Source: Arcicella sp. (lineage in GTDB: Bacteria > Bacteroidota > Bacteroidia > Cytophagales > Spirosomataceae). Taken from it: a DNA stretch of 49,250 nt. A program made the translations under genes and the position numbers. Of the stretch, positions 33,163 through 41,944 are shown in pieces. The number at the start of each line of letters is the position of its first letter. Position 1 is the first letter of the stretch. The notes beneath the pieces were generated by a model, which saw only the letters and a program-made list of their open reading frames with translations, did not search any database and had not been told where the DNA came from. The stretch is taken from contig JANXML010000261.1 of assembly GCA_025354645.1 (NCBI GenBank), positions 1 through 49,250 on the forward strand, written 5' to 3'.

Positions 33163-33174
33163 TGATTTTTATCA
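33163..33174. promoter_or_regulatory. FNR/CRP-like operator between usp and ccoI
   Basis: TGAT-TTTT-ATCA, a perfect 12-bp dyad matching the core of the FNR site (TTGAT-N4-ATCAA), 80 bp from the usp ATG and 72 bp from the ccoI ATG in the divergent intergenic region. Both arms encode low-oxygen functions. The regulator at 36645-37703 is a plausible binder. Confidence 0.55.
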
Positions 33175-33245
33175 GTAAAATCAGTAACATTGCTCATCTC
33201 AATTATAATTTTTTAGATAGAATTTTGAAGTAAATAATACAGAAT

Positions 33246-35669
33246 ATGACAACACTCGCCACCGAAACACTTTGCTATCATTGCGGTTTAGAATGTCCAG
33301 ATGAACATATCCACCTCGAAGAAAAATTCTTTTGTTGTGAAGGTTGCAAAACGGTTTATCAGGTTTTGGAACAAAATAACCTTTGTCAATATTATGACCT
33401 TGAAAAAATGGCGGGTAATACCCCACAAATAAAGGCTTTTGATTATTTGGATAACCCTTCCATCGTGAACGAATTGCTTGATTTTCAGAATGATAGTATT
33501 TCAAAAGCAACTTTTTTTATTCCTTCTATTCATTGTAGTTCATGTTTGTATTTACTCGAAAATTTATACCGTTTGCATTCCGCCGTGGAACGTTCGCAAG
33601 TCGATTTTTTGAAAAAACAAATAGTTATTACTTTCAACCATCACAACATTACGTTCCGCCAAGTAGCCGAACTCCTGACTTCTCTGGGCTACGAGCCTAT
33701 GATTTCGCAAAGTGATTTAATCAAAGAAAGACAAAAACCCAACAATCGTAAATTACTTACGCAACTGGGCGTAGCGGGCTTTTGTGCGGGTAATATCATG
33801 TTGTTTAGTTTTCCAGAATATTTAGGTTTATCGGAAGGTATTTACAAAAAACTCTTTGGATACCTAAACATCATTTTGGCTATTCCCGTGGTATTTTATT
33901 CAGCTTCTGATTATTTTGATTCAGTTTTTAAAAGCCTTAAAAAAAGAATCATCAACATCGACTTTCCGATACTATTGAGCATTTTAGTTGCCTTTTTTGT
34001 AGGAACTTATCAAGTAATTTTCAAGAACGGAGCAGGGTATTTTGATTCCTTGACGGGCTTGATATTCTTCTTATTAATCGGCAAATGGTTTCAGGCAAAA
34101 ACCTACGACTTTCTATCTTTTGAGCGAGACTATAAATCTTATTTCCCAATTTCGGTAACTCGCTTTTTCTTTAACAAAGAAGAATCTATTCCGATAAATG
34201 AATTGAAAAAAGGCGATAAGATTTTAGTAAGAAATGGCGAGTTAATACCTGCCGATTCTATGTTGTATAAAGGCACAGCCAAAATTGATTACAGTTTCGT
34301 AACGGGCGAATCTGCCCCTGAGCATAAAAAATTAGGTGATTTGCTCTATGCGGGTGGGCGACAGATAGGAGGTACGATAGAAATGGAAGTATTGAAAGAA
34401 GTCTCCCAAAGTTATTTGACCCAACTTTGGAACAATGATACTTTCGTGAAAAATCAGGCAAGTCGTATCAAGATTTTTTCAAATGTTGTGGGTAAACATT
34501 TCACGATTGGCGTATTGACTTTGGCGTTTTCGGTGGCTTTATATTGGTATTTTGTCGATTCATCAAGAATTGTCACTGCTTTGGTTTCGGTTTTAATTAT
34601 TGCTTGCCCTTGTACTTTATCGCTTAGTTATCCTTTTGCATTGGGCAATGGTTTGAGGATTTTAAGCAAACATAATTTTTACTTAAAAAATGGTGAGGTA
34701 ATAGAACAAATGGCAAATTGTGATACAATCGTTTTTGATAAAACAGGCACAATTACCAAGCCCGCAGAAACTTTATCAGCTTTTAAAGGGAATCGACAAC
34801 TTTCTACTTTTGAAGAACAATTAGTGGCAGCATTAGTCGGTAATTCTAATCACCCTATTTCTACAAAAATCAAACAATTATTGCTTGATTGTCAAGACAT
34901 TATAATCAATGATTTCAAAGAAGTAACAGGTAAAGGAATAGAAGGAAATGTTGATGGATTGGTGATAAAATTAGGGTCAAAAAATTGGGTTTTAAGGGCT
35001 GAAAAAATAGGAAATGAAGTTCCGAAGAACGCATCTATGGCACATTTAGCCATCAATAATCAGTATTTGGGCTATTTTGAAATCACGAATAATTATCGAG
35101 AAGGAATTGAAGCAACGATTCAGCAATTGACCCAACATTATGATACTTATTTGCTTTCGGGCGATAATGATGCGGAAAGAAATAGGTTAGAAAAACTGTT
35201 TTGTATCAAGAATAATATGGTATTCAATTGTAGTCCCCAAGATAAATTAACGTTCATCAAAAACCTCCAAAATGAAGGCAAAAAAGTAATTATGGTTGGT
35301 GATGGTTTGAATGATGCAGGGGCATTGAAACAAGCTGATGTGGGCATCGCTATTACTGAAAATACCCTTAATTTTACGCCCATGAGCGATGCTATTTTGA
35401 AGGCTGATGAATTGAAAAATCTACCTAATTATTTGAATTACAGCGATTTTGGATTGAAAATCATCAAATTTAGTTATGTGTTTTCGTTGCTTTATAATTG
35501 TATCGGACTGAGCTTTGCCATTCAAGGAAATTTATCACCCATTGTAGCCGCAATTTTGATGCCTCTCAATTCTATTACTTTGGTAGGAATTGCATCTTTG
35601 GGTATGATTTGGAGAGGGAGAAAATTGGAAAACATAAACAACGGAAAGCATGAAAATAGCCTTTTTTAG
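33246..35669 (+). CDS. ccoI: CcoI/FixI-type copper-translocating P1B-ATPase
   Basis: 807 aa. The N-terminal Cys-rich region has C-Y-H-C-G-L-E-C and F-C-C-E-G-C-K-T-V-Y, then an HMA domain with H-C-S-S-C-L-Y-L-L-E (about 95-105). About eight transmembrane helices follow. The transport motif C-P-C is in I-I-A-C-P-C-T-L-S-L-S-Y-P. Catalytic motifs are F-V-T-G-E-S-A-P (actuator), D-K-T-G-T (phosphorylated Asp), N-H-P-I-S and V-G-D-G-L-N-D-A-G-A-L. The C-P-C-T-L-S-L variant with the double-Cys N-terminus marks the CcoI group, which supplies copper to the cbb3 oxidase encoded at 42-45 kb. Its 3' end overlaps ldhA by 20 bp. Confidence 0.95.
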   Translation: MTTLATETLCYHCGLECPDEHIHLEEKFFCCEGCKTVYQVLEQNNLCQYYDLEKMAGNTPQIKAFDYLDNPSIVNELLDFQNDSISKATFFIPSIHCSSCLYLLENLYRLHSAVERSQVDFLKKQIVITFNHHNITFRQVAELLTSLGYEPMISQSDLIKERQKPNNRKLLTQLGVAGFCAGNIMLFSFPEYLGLSEGIYKKLFGYLNIILAIPVVFYSASDYFDSVFKSLKKRIINIDFPILLSILVAFFVGTYQVIFKNGAGYFDSLTGLIFFLLIGKWFQAKTYDFLSFERDYKSYFPISVTRFFFNKEESIPINELKKGDKILVRNGELIPADSMLYKGTAKIDYSFVTGESAPEHKKLGDLLYAGGRQIGGTIEMEVLKEVSQSYLTQLWNNDTFVKNQASRIKIFSNVVGKHFTIGVLTLAFSVALYWYFVDSSRIVTALVSVLIIACPCTLSLSYPFALGNGLRILSKHNFYLKNGEVIEQMANCDTIVFDKTGTITKPAETLSAFKGNRQLSTFEEQLVAALVGNSNHPISTKIKQLLLDCQDIIINDFKEVTGKGIEGNVDGLVIKLGSKNWVLRAEKIGNEVPKNASMAHLAINNQYLGYFEITNNYREGIEATIQQLTQHYDTYLLSGDNDAERNRLEKLFCIKNNMVFNCSPQDKLTFIKNLQNEGKKVIMVGDGLNDAGALKQADVGIAITENTLNFTPMSDAILKADELKNLPNYLNYSDFGLKIIKFSYVFSLLYNCIGLSFAIQGNLSPIVAAILMPLNSITLVGIASLGMIWRGRKLENINNGKHENSLF

Positions 35670-36642
35670 TACCAAATCTTACGATAAATTTTATTTTGAG
35701 AAATATAGTTCCACGAGTAATTATACATTCTCTTATTTTGAAACAGCCCTCAACGCTGATACCGCCAATTTGACCATCGGATATGATGCAGTTTGTGTAT
35801 TTGTCAATGATAAAATTGATGAAAAAACGATTGAAATTTTATCCAAAAATGAAGTAAAACTCATCGCTCTCCGTTGTGCTGGATTTAATAATATTGACCT
35901 TAAAGCCACCCAAGCCCACGGAATAAAGGTGGTACGTGTACCTGCGTATTCGCCCCAGTCGGTGGCTGAACACGCCGTAGCCTTGATTTTGACTTTAAAC
36001 CGCAAAACGCACAAAGTTTATAATCGTGTGCGAGAAGGGAATTTTTCGCTCGAAAACATGACGGGTTTCAATCTTTTTGGTAAAACTGTTGGCGTTGTTG
36101 GTACGGGTAAAATCGGAGAGGCATTTGCAAACATAATGCTTGGATTTGGTTGTAAAGTAATTGCTTTTGACATTCAAAAATCAGAAGAATTAATCGCCAA
36201 AGGCGTTGAATATCAATCGTTTGACTATCTTTTGAGTAATGCAGATATTATTTCATTGCACTGTCCGCTCAACGAAAGTACATACCATATTTTTGATGAA
36301 AGTGCTTTTGCAAAACTCAAAACAGGTGTGATGCTCATCAACACCAGTAGGGGAGCTTTGATAAAAACCGAAGACGTAATTAAAGCATTAAAAAACCGAA
36401 AAATTGGATATTTAGGGATTGATGTTTACGAGCAAGAAGATAAACTGTTTTTCAAGGATTTATCAGAAAGTATCATTCAAGATGATTTGATTCAAAGATT
36501 GGTTTCTTTTCCGAATGTATTGGTAACGCCCCATCAAGGGTTTTTTACGGAAGAAGCACTCACGCAAATTGCTGTTACTACGCTCAAAAATATTACTGAA
36601 TTTCATGAAAATTTGAGTTTGACGAATGAGGTGAGGGTGTAA
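35650..36642 (+). CDS. ldhA: D-lactate dehydrogenase (2-hydroxyacid dehydrogenase family)
   Basis: 330 aa. NAD-binding V-G-V-V-G-T-G-K-I-G-E-A-F-A-N, catalytic Arg in F-N-N-I-D ... I-N-T-S-R-G-A-L-I, the Glu in V-Y-E-Q-E, and His in V-T-P-H-Q-G-F-F-T. The L-R-C-A-G-F-N-N-I-D-L and Y-S-P-Q-S-V-A-E-H-A-V-A-L motifs are those of fermentative D-LDHs. It reduces pyruvate to D-lactate, reoxidising NADH. The start codon lies inside ccoI (20-bp overlap), so the two are co-transcribed from the FNR-like region, linking fermentation with oxidase assembly. Confidence 0.92.
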   Translation: MKIAFFSTKSYDKFYFEKYSSTSNYTFSYFETALNADTANLTIGYDAVCVFVNDKIDEKTIEILSKNEVKLIALRCAGFNNIDLKATQAHGIKVVRVPAYSPQSVAEHAVALILTLNRKTHKVYNRVREGNFSLENMTGFNLFGKTVGVVGTGKIGEAFANIMLGFGCKVIAFDIQKSEELIAKGVEYQSFDYLLSNADIISLHCPLNESTYHIFDESAFAKLKTGVMLINTSRGALIKTEDVIKALKNRKIGYLGIDVYEQEDKLFFKDLSESIIQDDLIQRLVSFPNVLVTPHQGFFTEEALTQIAVTTLKNITEFHENLSLTNEVRV

Positions 36643-36644
36643 TT

Positions 36645-37703
36645 CTACCCCCTCAAATCCGCCAATTTTCGCTCATCAATAACCCGTATTTCACTACCAT
36701 TTACCTCTATTAATTTCTCTGCTTTAAAATCGCTCAAGGTTCTTATCAGAGATTCAGTGGCTGTGCCAACTACTGCCGCTAAATCGTCCCGTGATATTTT
36801 CATGGCAAACTTATCATCACCTTCAATTTTGTATTTTTTTGAAAGCATAATCAAAGCATCCGCCGTTCTTTTACGGATAGAATTATACGCCATTTGGGTT
36901 AGCTGTTTTTCTTTTTCCTGAATATCATTGGCTAACATTTTTAAAAACTGATTGCTAACTGTCTGATTTCGAGTGATTAACTCCAAAAAGTCATGTTTCG
37001 GAATACCGATAATCTCACTATCTTCCAGAGCTTCGGCGGACTCTCGATATTCAGTATTTTCAATAATCGAAATATGTCCAAAGAAATCACCAGAATTGTA
37101 CAATCCCGTGATGAAATCTTTACCATCACGGTTAGATTGATAGCTTTTTACCTTACCCGATTTCAAAAAAAAGAAACGAATTGGCTCATCTCCCTCCGAA
37201 TAAATCAGTTGTTTTTTCTTGATATTATTAACTTTTCTATCCGTTGAAAGTGATGATAAATCAAGATGCTGAGTGGCTTTCTGATACAATTTATCAAGGC
37301 TTTCTTGGGTGTTTTTGAATGACTTAGAAAGGGTTTCTATTTTTTTCAAACGGCTTTCAATGGCTTTCAATAACTCAATTTCTTGAAATGGCTTAGTCAG
37401 ATAGTCATCAGCTCCCATATCCATCCCTTTACGTAGGTCTGAGCGTTCCATTTTTGCCGTTAAGAAAATGAAGGGAATATTCTGTAAGTCAGGATTTTGG
37501 CTAAAAATATGCAACACTCCGTAGCCGTCCAACACGGGCATCATAATATCACAAACCACTAAATCGGGCTTGTTTTGATGAGCAATTTCGACGCCTATTT
37601 TTCCATTTTCAGCCGTTAGAACCTTGTAATTCGCCAATTCCAAAATCTCAGCGGTTGTTTCTCTGATGTCATCGCTGTCTTCAATTAATAAGATTGTTTT
37701 CAT
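36645..37703 (-). CDS. Response regulator with CRP/FNR-type output (REC + cNMP-binding + HTH_Crp)
   Basis: 352 aa. The REC domain (1-120) has the acidic pair E8-D9, phospho-acceptor D52 (V-V-C-D-I-M-M-P), T83 and K105. A short coiled coil (about 112-145) precedes a cNMP-binding-like barrel (about 155-265; I-Y-S-E-G-D-E-P, G-D-F-F-G-H) and an HTH_Crp (about 275-350; I-S-R-D-D-L-A-A-V-V-G-T-A-T-E-S-L-I-R-T-L). The only Cys sits next to D52, so there is no FNR iron-sulfur cluster; activation must be by phosphorylation or ligand. The recognition helix has Glu and Arg at the positions that contact the TGA half-site in CRP/FNR. It lies 5 bp downstream of its kinase gene. Confidence 0.92.
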   Translation of the reverse strand: MKTILLIEDSDDIRETTAEILELANYKVLTAENGKIGVEIAHQNKPDLVVCDIMMPVLDGYGVLHIFSQNPDLQNIPFIFLTAKMERSDLRKGMDMGADDYLTKPFQEIELLKAIESRLKKIETLSKSFKNTQESLDKLYQKATQHLDLSSLSTDRKVNNIKKKQLIYSEGDEPIRFFFLKSGKVKSYQSNRDGKDFITGLYNSGDFFGHISIIENTEYRESAEALEDSEIIGIPKHDFLELITRNQTVSNQFLKMLANDIQEKEKQLTQMAYNSIRKRTADALIMLSKKYKIEGDDKFAMKISRDDLAAVVGTATESLIRTLSDFKAEKLIEVNGSEIRVIDERKLADLRG

Positions 37704-37708
37704 AGTAA

Positions 37709-39298
37709 TTAAAGTTTTATAGTAACAGTAAAAGTTGTTCCTACGTTGAGGGTACTTTCAACTGATACTTTTCCATTGAGTAATTCGGCATAACGTGCCA
37801 CAATGTGTAGCCCCAGTCCAGTACCTTGAATATTGGTTACGTTTGCCCCCCTGAAAAAACGGTCGAAAAGATGCTTTTGGTCTTCAACAGAAATGCCAAT
37901 TCCTTCGTCTGACACTTTCAACGTAAACATATCTGTCTGATTATCAATGGATAATAAAATTTTCGAGTTTTCGGGTGAAAATTTTAAAGCATTTGAGCAA
38001 AGATTGATAATGATTTTTCTTAACAATGATTTATCAAGTAAAACCTCACTATTTCCATCAATTTTTAGGTTTATTGATTGCCCTTTTTTGGTAATACTTT
38101 TCAAATCTAAAATACTTTCTTCTACCAAATCATGTATTTTGAACGTACTCTTTGTCTTTTCAATGCTTCCTTCCTCTAATTTTCCTACGGATAAAAACTC
38201 TTCCAATATATCGGTTAAATTACCAACGGCAACTTTGATTTTGTTCGTATGGCGTTCTCGCTTGTCTTGCTCTTCGGTTTTGGCGTATTTTTCAATTAAA
38301 GAAGCAGCAGATTGTATGGTCGTAAGCGGAGTCCTGAACTCATGCGAAGCCATTGAAACAAATCGAGATTTTAGTTCGCCCAATTCTTTTTCTCGGTTCA
38401 ATGCCTTTTGTAACTCATTTTTTGAATTTTCTAATCGTTTTAATGTTTCCACCAAAGCGTTGGTTCGGTTGATGACCTCCCTTTCTAAATTCTCGTTCAA
38501 TTTTTCAATTTCAATTTTTCTATTTAGTAAATCATTTATCGCTTTTTTCTTGAAAGTCATATCGTTGATGAATGAAATATAGTAAGGAATTTCACCAGAT
38601 TTAAAATGACTTAAACTAATTTCTATCGGAAAGAGCGAACCATCTTTTCGCCTTCCGTTCAAATCTAAACCTATGCCCATTGCTCTGGATTGAGGTTTTT
38701 CGGTATATTTGTCGTAGGTTTTTTGATGCTTTTTTCTAACATTCTCTGGAATCAAGATGTCTAATTGTTGTCCCATTAACTCACCCGCATTATACCCAAA
38801 AAGAATATCCGCAAAATGATTGGAAAGCACAATTTTGCTCTCACGATTTACCATAATTATTCCAATGGCGGCGTGCATAAAAAGGGCTTCAAAACGAATT
38901 TCTCCGTCTAATACTTGCTGTTCTGCAAATTTGCGATTGTCAATATCTTCAATCTTAATAAAATAAAATAACTTATTTTCATGTTTGAATAATGAAATTT
39001 GCAGATTGCCCCAAAACTCCCTTAAATGATAAGTCTCGAAAAGGATTTCTTCGCTCCAAAATCCGTTTTTTTTTAACTCATCTTCAAGCTGAATATGATC
39101 AATAATTGTTATTTTCTGTTTTCTAAAACCGTGAGGATATTTTTCGGTAAATTCTTCTAAATCAGCTACTTCAAGTAATTTTAACCCAAAACTATCAATA
39201 AATATAAACCGTTTTTCAGTTATATCATATACACCCTTAAATCCTGGTGTATTGTCCAACATTGTTTTTAAAAGTATTGCATTAAAAGGAAAATCCAT
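37709..39298 (-). CDS. PAS-domain sensor histidine kinase
   Basis: 529 aa, no membrane segment, so a cytosolic sensor. A degenerate PAS-like region (about 8-125) is followed by a clear PAS (about 135-250; I-I-M-V-N-R-E-S-K-I-V-L-S-N, G-R-R-K-D-G-S-L-F-P-I-E-I), then a coiled coil and the kinase: phospho-His319 in S-M-A-S-H-E-F-R-T-P-L, N-box N-L-C-S-N-A-L-K-F, G1 D-E-G-I-G-I and G2 G-T-G-L-G-L. PAS 2 resembles FixL and has a His (H191) at the haem-ligand position, but Leu replaces the distal Arg, so haem binding is doubtful. Its partner is the adjacent CRP-type regulator. It follows the SafE-like gene by 50 bp and may be read with the cbb3 operon. Confidence 0.92.
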   Translation of the reverse strand: MDFPFNAILLKTMLDNTPGFKGVYDITEKRFIFIDSFGLKLLEVADLEEFTEKYPHGFRKQKITIIDHIQLEDELKKNGFWSEEILFETYHLREFWGNLQISLFKHENKLFYFIKIEDIDNRKFAEQQVLDGEIRFEALFMHAAIGIIMVNRESKIVLSNHFADILFGYNAGELMGQQLDILIPENVRKKHQKTYDKYTEKPQSRAMGIGLDLNGRRKDGSLFPIEISLSHFKSGEIPYYISFINDMTFKKKAINDLLNRKIEIEKLNENLEREVINRTNALVETLKRLENSKNELQKALNREKELGELKSRFVSMASHEFRTPLTTIQSAASLIEKYAKTEEQDKRERHTNKIKVAVGNLTDILEEFLSVGKLEEGSIEKTKSTFKIHDLVEESILDLKSITKKGQSINLKIDGNSEVLLDKSLLRKIIINLCSNALKFSPENSKILLSIDNQTDMFTLKVSDEGIGISVEDQKHLFDRFFRGANVTNIQGTGLGLHIVARYAELLNGKVSVESTLNVGTTFTVTIKL

Positions 39299-39348
39299 CG
39301 TGATGTTTGTAAATTATTGCTTGAATATACACATTTGAGGGAGATTTT

Positions 39349-40062
39349 TCAATCTTTTTTTATAGAATGGCAAACCGTAATGGTTCGAGAAACAGGAGCT
39401 TTTTCAAACTTTGGGCTAAGGTAAGGAATCCCCAGATTCATACCCCTGATGATGAAGAATAATGCTAAAAATAAGGTGTATTTTGGAAGAAGAGTATTAA
39501 TTTTCTGACGAAAATTTGCAGTAATAAATTTTTGTAAAAAACCCATTGAAAACATCATGGGGGCAGTTCCCAAACCAAAAGAAGCCATAAAAATAGCTCC
39601 TTTAATTGGAGTGGTTGTTGCAGACGCTCCCGCCAAAGCGATATACACAAAACCACAAGGCAACAGCCCATTAAGAAGCCCCAAAAGGACGAATCCCAAA
39701 GGGGAATTGATTGGAAAAACTTTTCGGAAAGTACCCATCAGTAAATGTGTTATTTTCTGAAACGGACTCCAATCAAAAAGCCTATTGGGAAACATAAAAC
39801 ACATCATTAAAATACCAATCAAAATGGATAATTGCTGTTGAAATCCTGCCACAAACATCGTTTTACCAAAATAGCCAAAAGTAGCTCCCAGAACACTGTA
39901 CATTAATATTCTTCCCAAATTATAAAGCAATCGACTAATGAAGGCTTGTGTCATTGAAAGTTTTCCCACGGGCAAAGCGAGAGCGATTGGTCCACACATT
40001 CCGAGGCAGTGAAAACTACCCACCAAACCCGTCATAAAGGCGACTGAAAAAAGAATATTCAT
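39349..40062 (-). CDS. SafE/TauE-UreH-like membrane protein of the cbb3 cluster
   Basis: 237 aa, six predicted transmembrane helices. It has G-L-V-G-S-F-H-C-L-G-M-C-G-P-I-A-L-A-L-P in helix 1 and G-L-L-N-G-L-L-P-C-G-F-V-Y-I-A-L-A-G-A in helix 4, the twin Cys/Pro motifs of the UreH-like (DsbD_2-related) branch. Members next to ccoGH in Bacteroidota and Proteobacteria are thought to handle copper or thiol chemistry for the oxidase (CcoA/SenC-like context). It follows fixH by 5 bp, so it is the last oxidase-assembly gene. The family is also labelled sulfite exporter, which this context does not support. Confidence 0.85.
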   Translation of the reverse strand: MNILFSVAFMTGLVGSFHCLGMCGPIALALPVGKLSMTQAFISRLLYNLGRILMYSVLGATFGYFGKTMFVAGFQQQLSILIGILMMCFMFPNRLFDWSPFQKITHLLMGTFRKVFPINSPLGFVLLGLLNGLLPCGFVYIALAGASATTTPIKGAIFMASFGLGTAPMMFSMGFLQKFITANFRQKINTLLPKYTLFLALFFIIRGMNLGIPYLSPKFEKAPVSRTITVCHSIKKD

Positions 40063-40067
40063 AGGCT

Positions 40068-40493
40068 TTATTTAATCGTAAATTCGTCTTCAAGATAATA
40101 TTCCAACGCTCCGTCAGACCATGTGGCTTGCACTTTCCAGTGACCCTTTTTGAGTGCTTCGGTAGAATAATTAAACAGTGAAACCTTGTTAATGGGTACA
40201 CTAAAATCCAAGGCTTTGTCGGATGGGCGGAAGAAAGTTACTTCTCCTTTACTCACAGGCGTTGGGAATCCAATCCTGAATGCCTGTATTTCGGGTAAGT
40301 AGGTCATAATTTTATTGTTTTTGAATATTGATGAATTACTAACTCTATTGATATGCTGTTGATATTCTATTTCTTTTTGATAGTAGTCCTTTCTAACTAA
40401 ATCTACTTTGGCAGTTGCCATTTTATACGCCATTATGCCTACAAAACTTGCAAATAGTATGAAACACAAAACGATTGATTTTCCCCAGTTCAT
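40068..40493 (-). CDS. ccoH: FixH/CcoH-family cbb3 assembly protein
   Basis: 141 aa. One N-terminal transmembrane helix (about 5-25; W-G-K-S-I-V-L-C-F-I-L-F-A-S-F-V-G-I-M-A-Y), then a periplasmic Ig-like domain with D-L-V-R-K-D-Y-Y-Q-K-E-I-E-Y-Q and G-H-W-K-V-Q-A-T-W, the FixH signature. It stabilises cbb3 during assembly with CcoI and CcoG. It starts 11 bp after ccoG and ends 5 bp before the SafE-like gene. Confidence 0.9.
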   Translation of the reverse strand: MNWGKSIVLCFILFASFVGIMAYKMATAKVDLVRKDYYQKEIEYQQHINRVSNSSIFKNNKIMTYLPEIQAFRIGFPTPVSKGEVTFFRPSDKALDFSVPINKVSLFNYSTEALKKGHWKVQATWSDGALEYYLEDEFTIK

Positions 40494-40504
40494 GGTGTTG
40501 TTGT

Positions 40505-41929
40505 TTAAATTATCGGTCCCTGAAATTTTGTTCTTACTAAATCAATTACTTTCCCATCAGATAACACTTCTATTTCAATTTTTACGGAGCTTTCTTTCAA
40601 TAAATTTTCTGGAATAAAGACAAAAAATGATGATTCCGCTACCTCACTCGATATCACGTTCATCGCATTACCTACCATCTTTATTTGTCCCTTTCCTCCT
40701 TTTAATCTAAATGTTAAGGGCATTTCATCGTAACTTTTATTTACTACCTGAACGTTATACAAATTACTGATAGTATTGTCCTTGTTTTCCTGATACATCA
40801 ATCCAGGAGCCCGTAGAATGGTGGTTTCGATAATATTTCGAGTAGCTAATAAATATCCCAAAATACTCAATAAAGCCACCAATACCAGTGAATAAGAGGC
40901 AATTCGAGCATTGAATTTGAGCTTCTTTTTTTGCTCAATGCCTTCTAATGAAGCGTAACGAATTAGTCCTCGAGGTTCATGGATTTTGTCCATAACTTCA
41001 TCACAAGCATCAATGCACGCCGTACAGCCTATACATTCCAGTTGCGTGCCATTGCGTATATCAATACCCGTAGGGCAAACTTGCACGCATATTTTACAGT
41101 CTACACAAGAACCATGAACGGGTTGATTGTTAATTTTAGCAACATCTTTTTCAGTAGATGTTTGATGTTTTCCTCTGATTTCTCCACGAACAAAATCGTA
41201 TGCTACCACAATAGATTTTTTGTCTAACATTACGCCTTGCAATCGTCCGTAGGGACAAACCACAATACAAACCAATTCACGAAAATGAGCAAACACAAAA
41301 TAGAACACCGCCGTAAAAAGTAAAATCGCAAATAGCCCCGCCAAATGATTAAAAGGATTATCAAAAATGATAGCGAATAATTCCTTTTTACCGATAATAT
41401 ACGCCAAAAAAACATTAGAAATCAAGAAAGACATTTTGATGAAAATGATGTGTTTAAGGCTTTTTTTGCATATTTTTTCGGTATTCCAAGGCTGTGAATC
41501 CAAGCGTTTTTGGGCGTTGTGGTCGCCTTCAATGGCTATTTCTATTTTACGAAAAAGCATTTCCATAAATATCGTTTGTGGGCAAGCCCAACCACACCAA
41601 ACCCTGCCAAAAATAACAGTAAACAGTATGACAAAAACGATAAAAGTCAGCAAGCCAATTGCCACCAAATGAAAATCTTGCGGGAAAAATGGTACGCCCC
41701 AAAATATAAATTTTCGTTCCAAAACATTGAATAAAAACAAAGGATGACCATAAATTTCTATCCAAGGCAAACCCAATAACAGCCCCAACAAAACCCACGA
41801 AACGTAGGTACGTAACTTATAAAACTGCCCAATCACTATCCGAGGGTAAATCCAGATTCGTTTACCCGCTTGCGTTACGTTCGACAAATGGTCTCGGTAA
41901 TTAGTGGTATCTATTTTTGTTGAATTCAT
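40505..41929 (-). CDS. ccoG: CcoG/FixG/RdxA iron-sulfur protein for cbb3 oxidase assembly
   Basis: 474 aa from the ATG at 41929 (the TTG four codons earlier is not needed). Transmembrane helices occur at about 40-60, 85-105, 160-180, 195-215 and 335-355. C-G-W-A-C-P-Q-T is the polyferredoxin-like entry motif. Two 4Fe-4S sites lie in C-V-D-C-K-I-C-V-Q-V-C-P and C-I-G-C-T-A-C-I-D-A-C. The C-terminal periplasmic domain is Ig-like. It is thought to reduce Cu(II) to Cu(I) for oxidase maturation. Operon position after ccoP is typical. Confidence 0.95.
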   Translation of the reverse strand: MNSTKIDTTNYRDHLSNVTQAGKRIWIYPRIVIGQFYKLRTYVSWVLLGLLLGLPWIEIYGHPLFLFNVLERKFIFWGVPFFPQDFHLVAIGLLTFIVFVILFTVIFGRVWCGWACPQTIFMEMLFRKIEIAIEGDHNAQKRLDSQPWNTEKICKKSLKHIIFIKMSFLISNVFLAYIIGKKELFAIIFDNPFNHLAGLFAILLFTAVFYFVFAHFRELVCIVVCPYGRLQGVMLDKKSIVVAYDFVRGEIRGKHQTSTEKDVAKINNQPVHGSCVDCKICVQVCPTGIDIRNGTQLECIGCTACIDACDEVMDKIHEPRGLIRYASLEGIEQKKKLKFNARIASYSLVLVALLSILGYLLATRNIIETTILRAPGLMYQENKDNTISNLYNVQVVNKSYDEMPLTFRLKGGKGQIKMVGNAMNVISSEVAESSFFVFIPENLLKESSVKIEIEVLSDGKVIDLVRTKFQGPII

Positions 41930-41944
41930 AGTATTATTCAAATC

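Noticed and set aside
37709-39298. Calling the kinase FixL, an O2-sensing haem kinase
   Set aside because: The distal Arg is replaced by Leu, and a His at the proximal position is common in haem-free PAS domains.
39349-40062. Sulfite exporter function for the TauE/SafE-like protein
   Set aside because: The C-G-P and L-P-C-G motifs and the ccoG-fixH context point to oxidase maturation; no sulfur genes are nearby.
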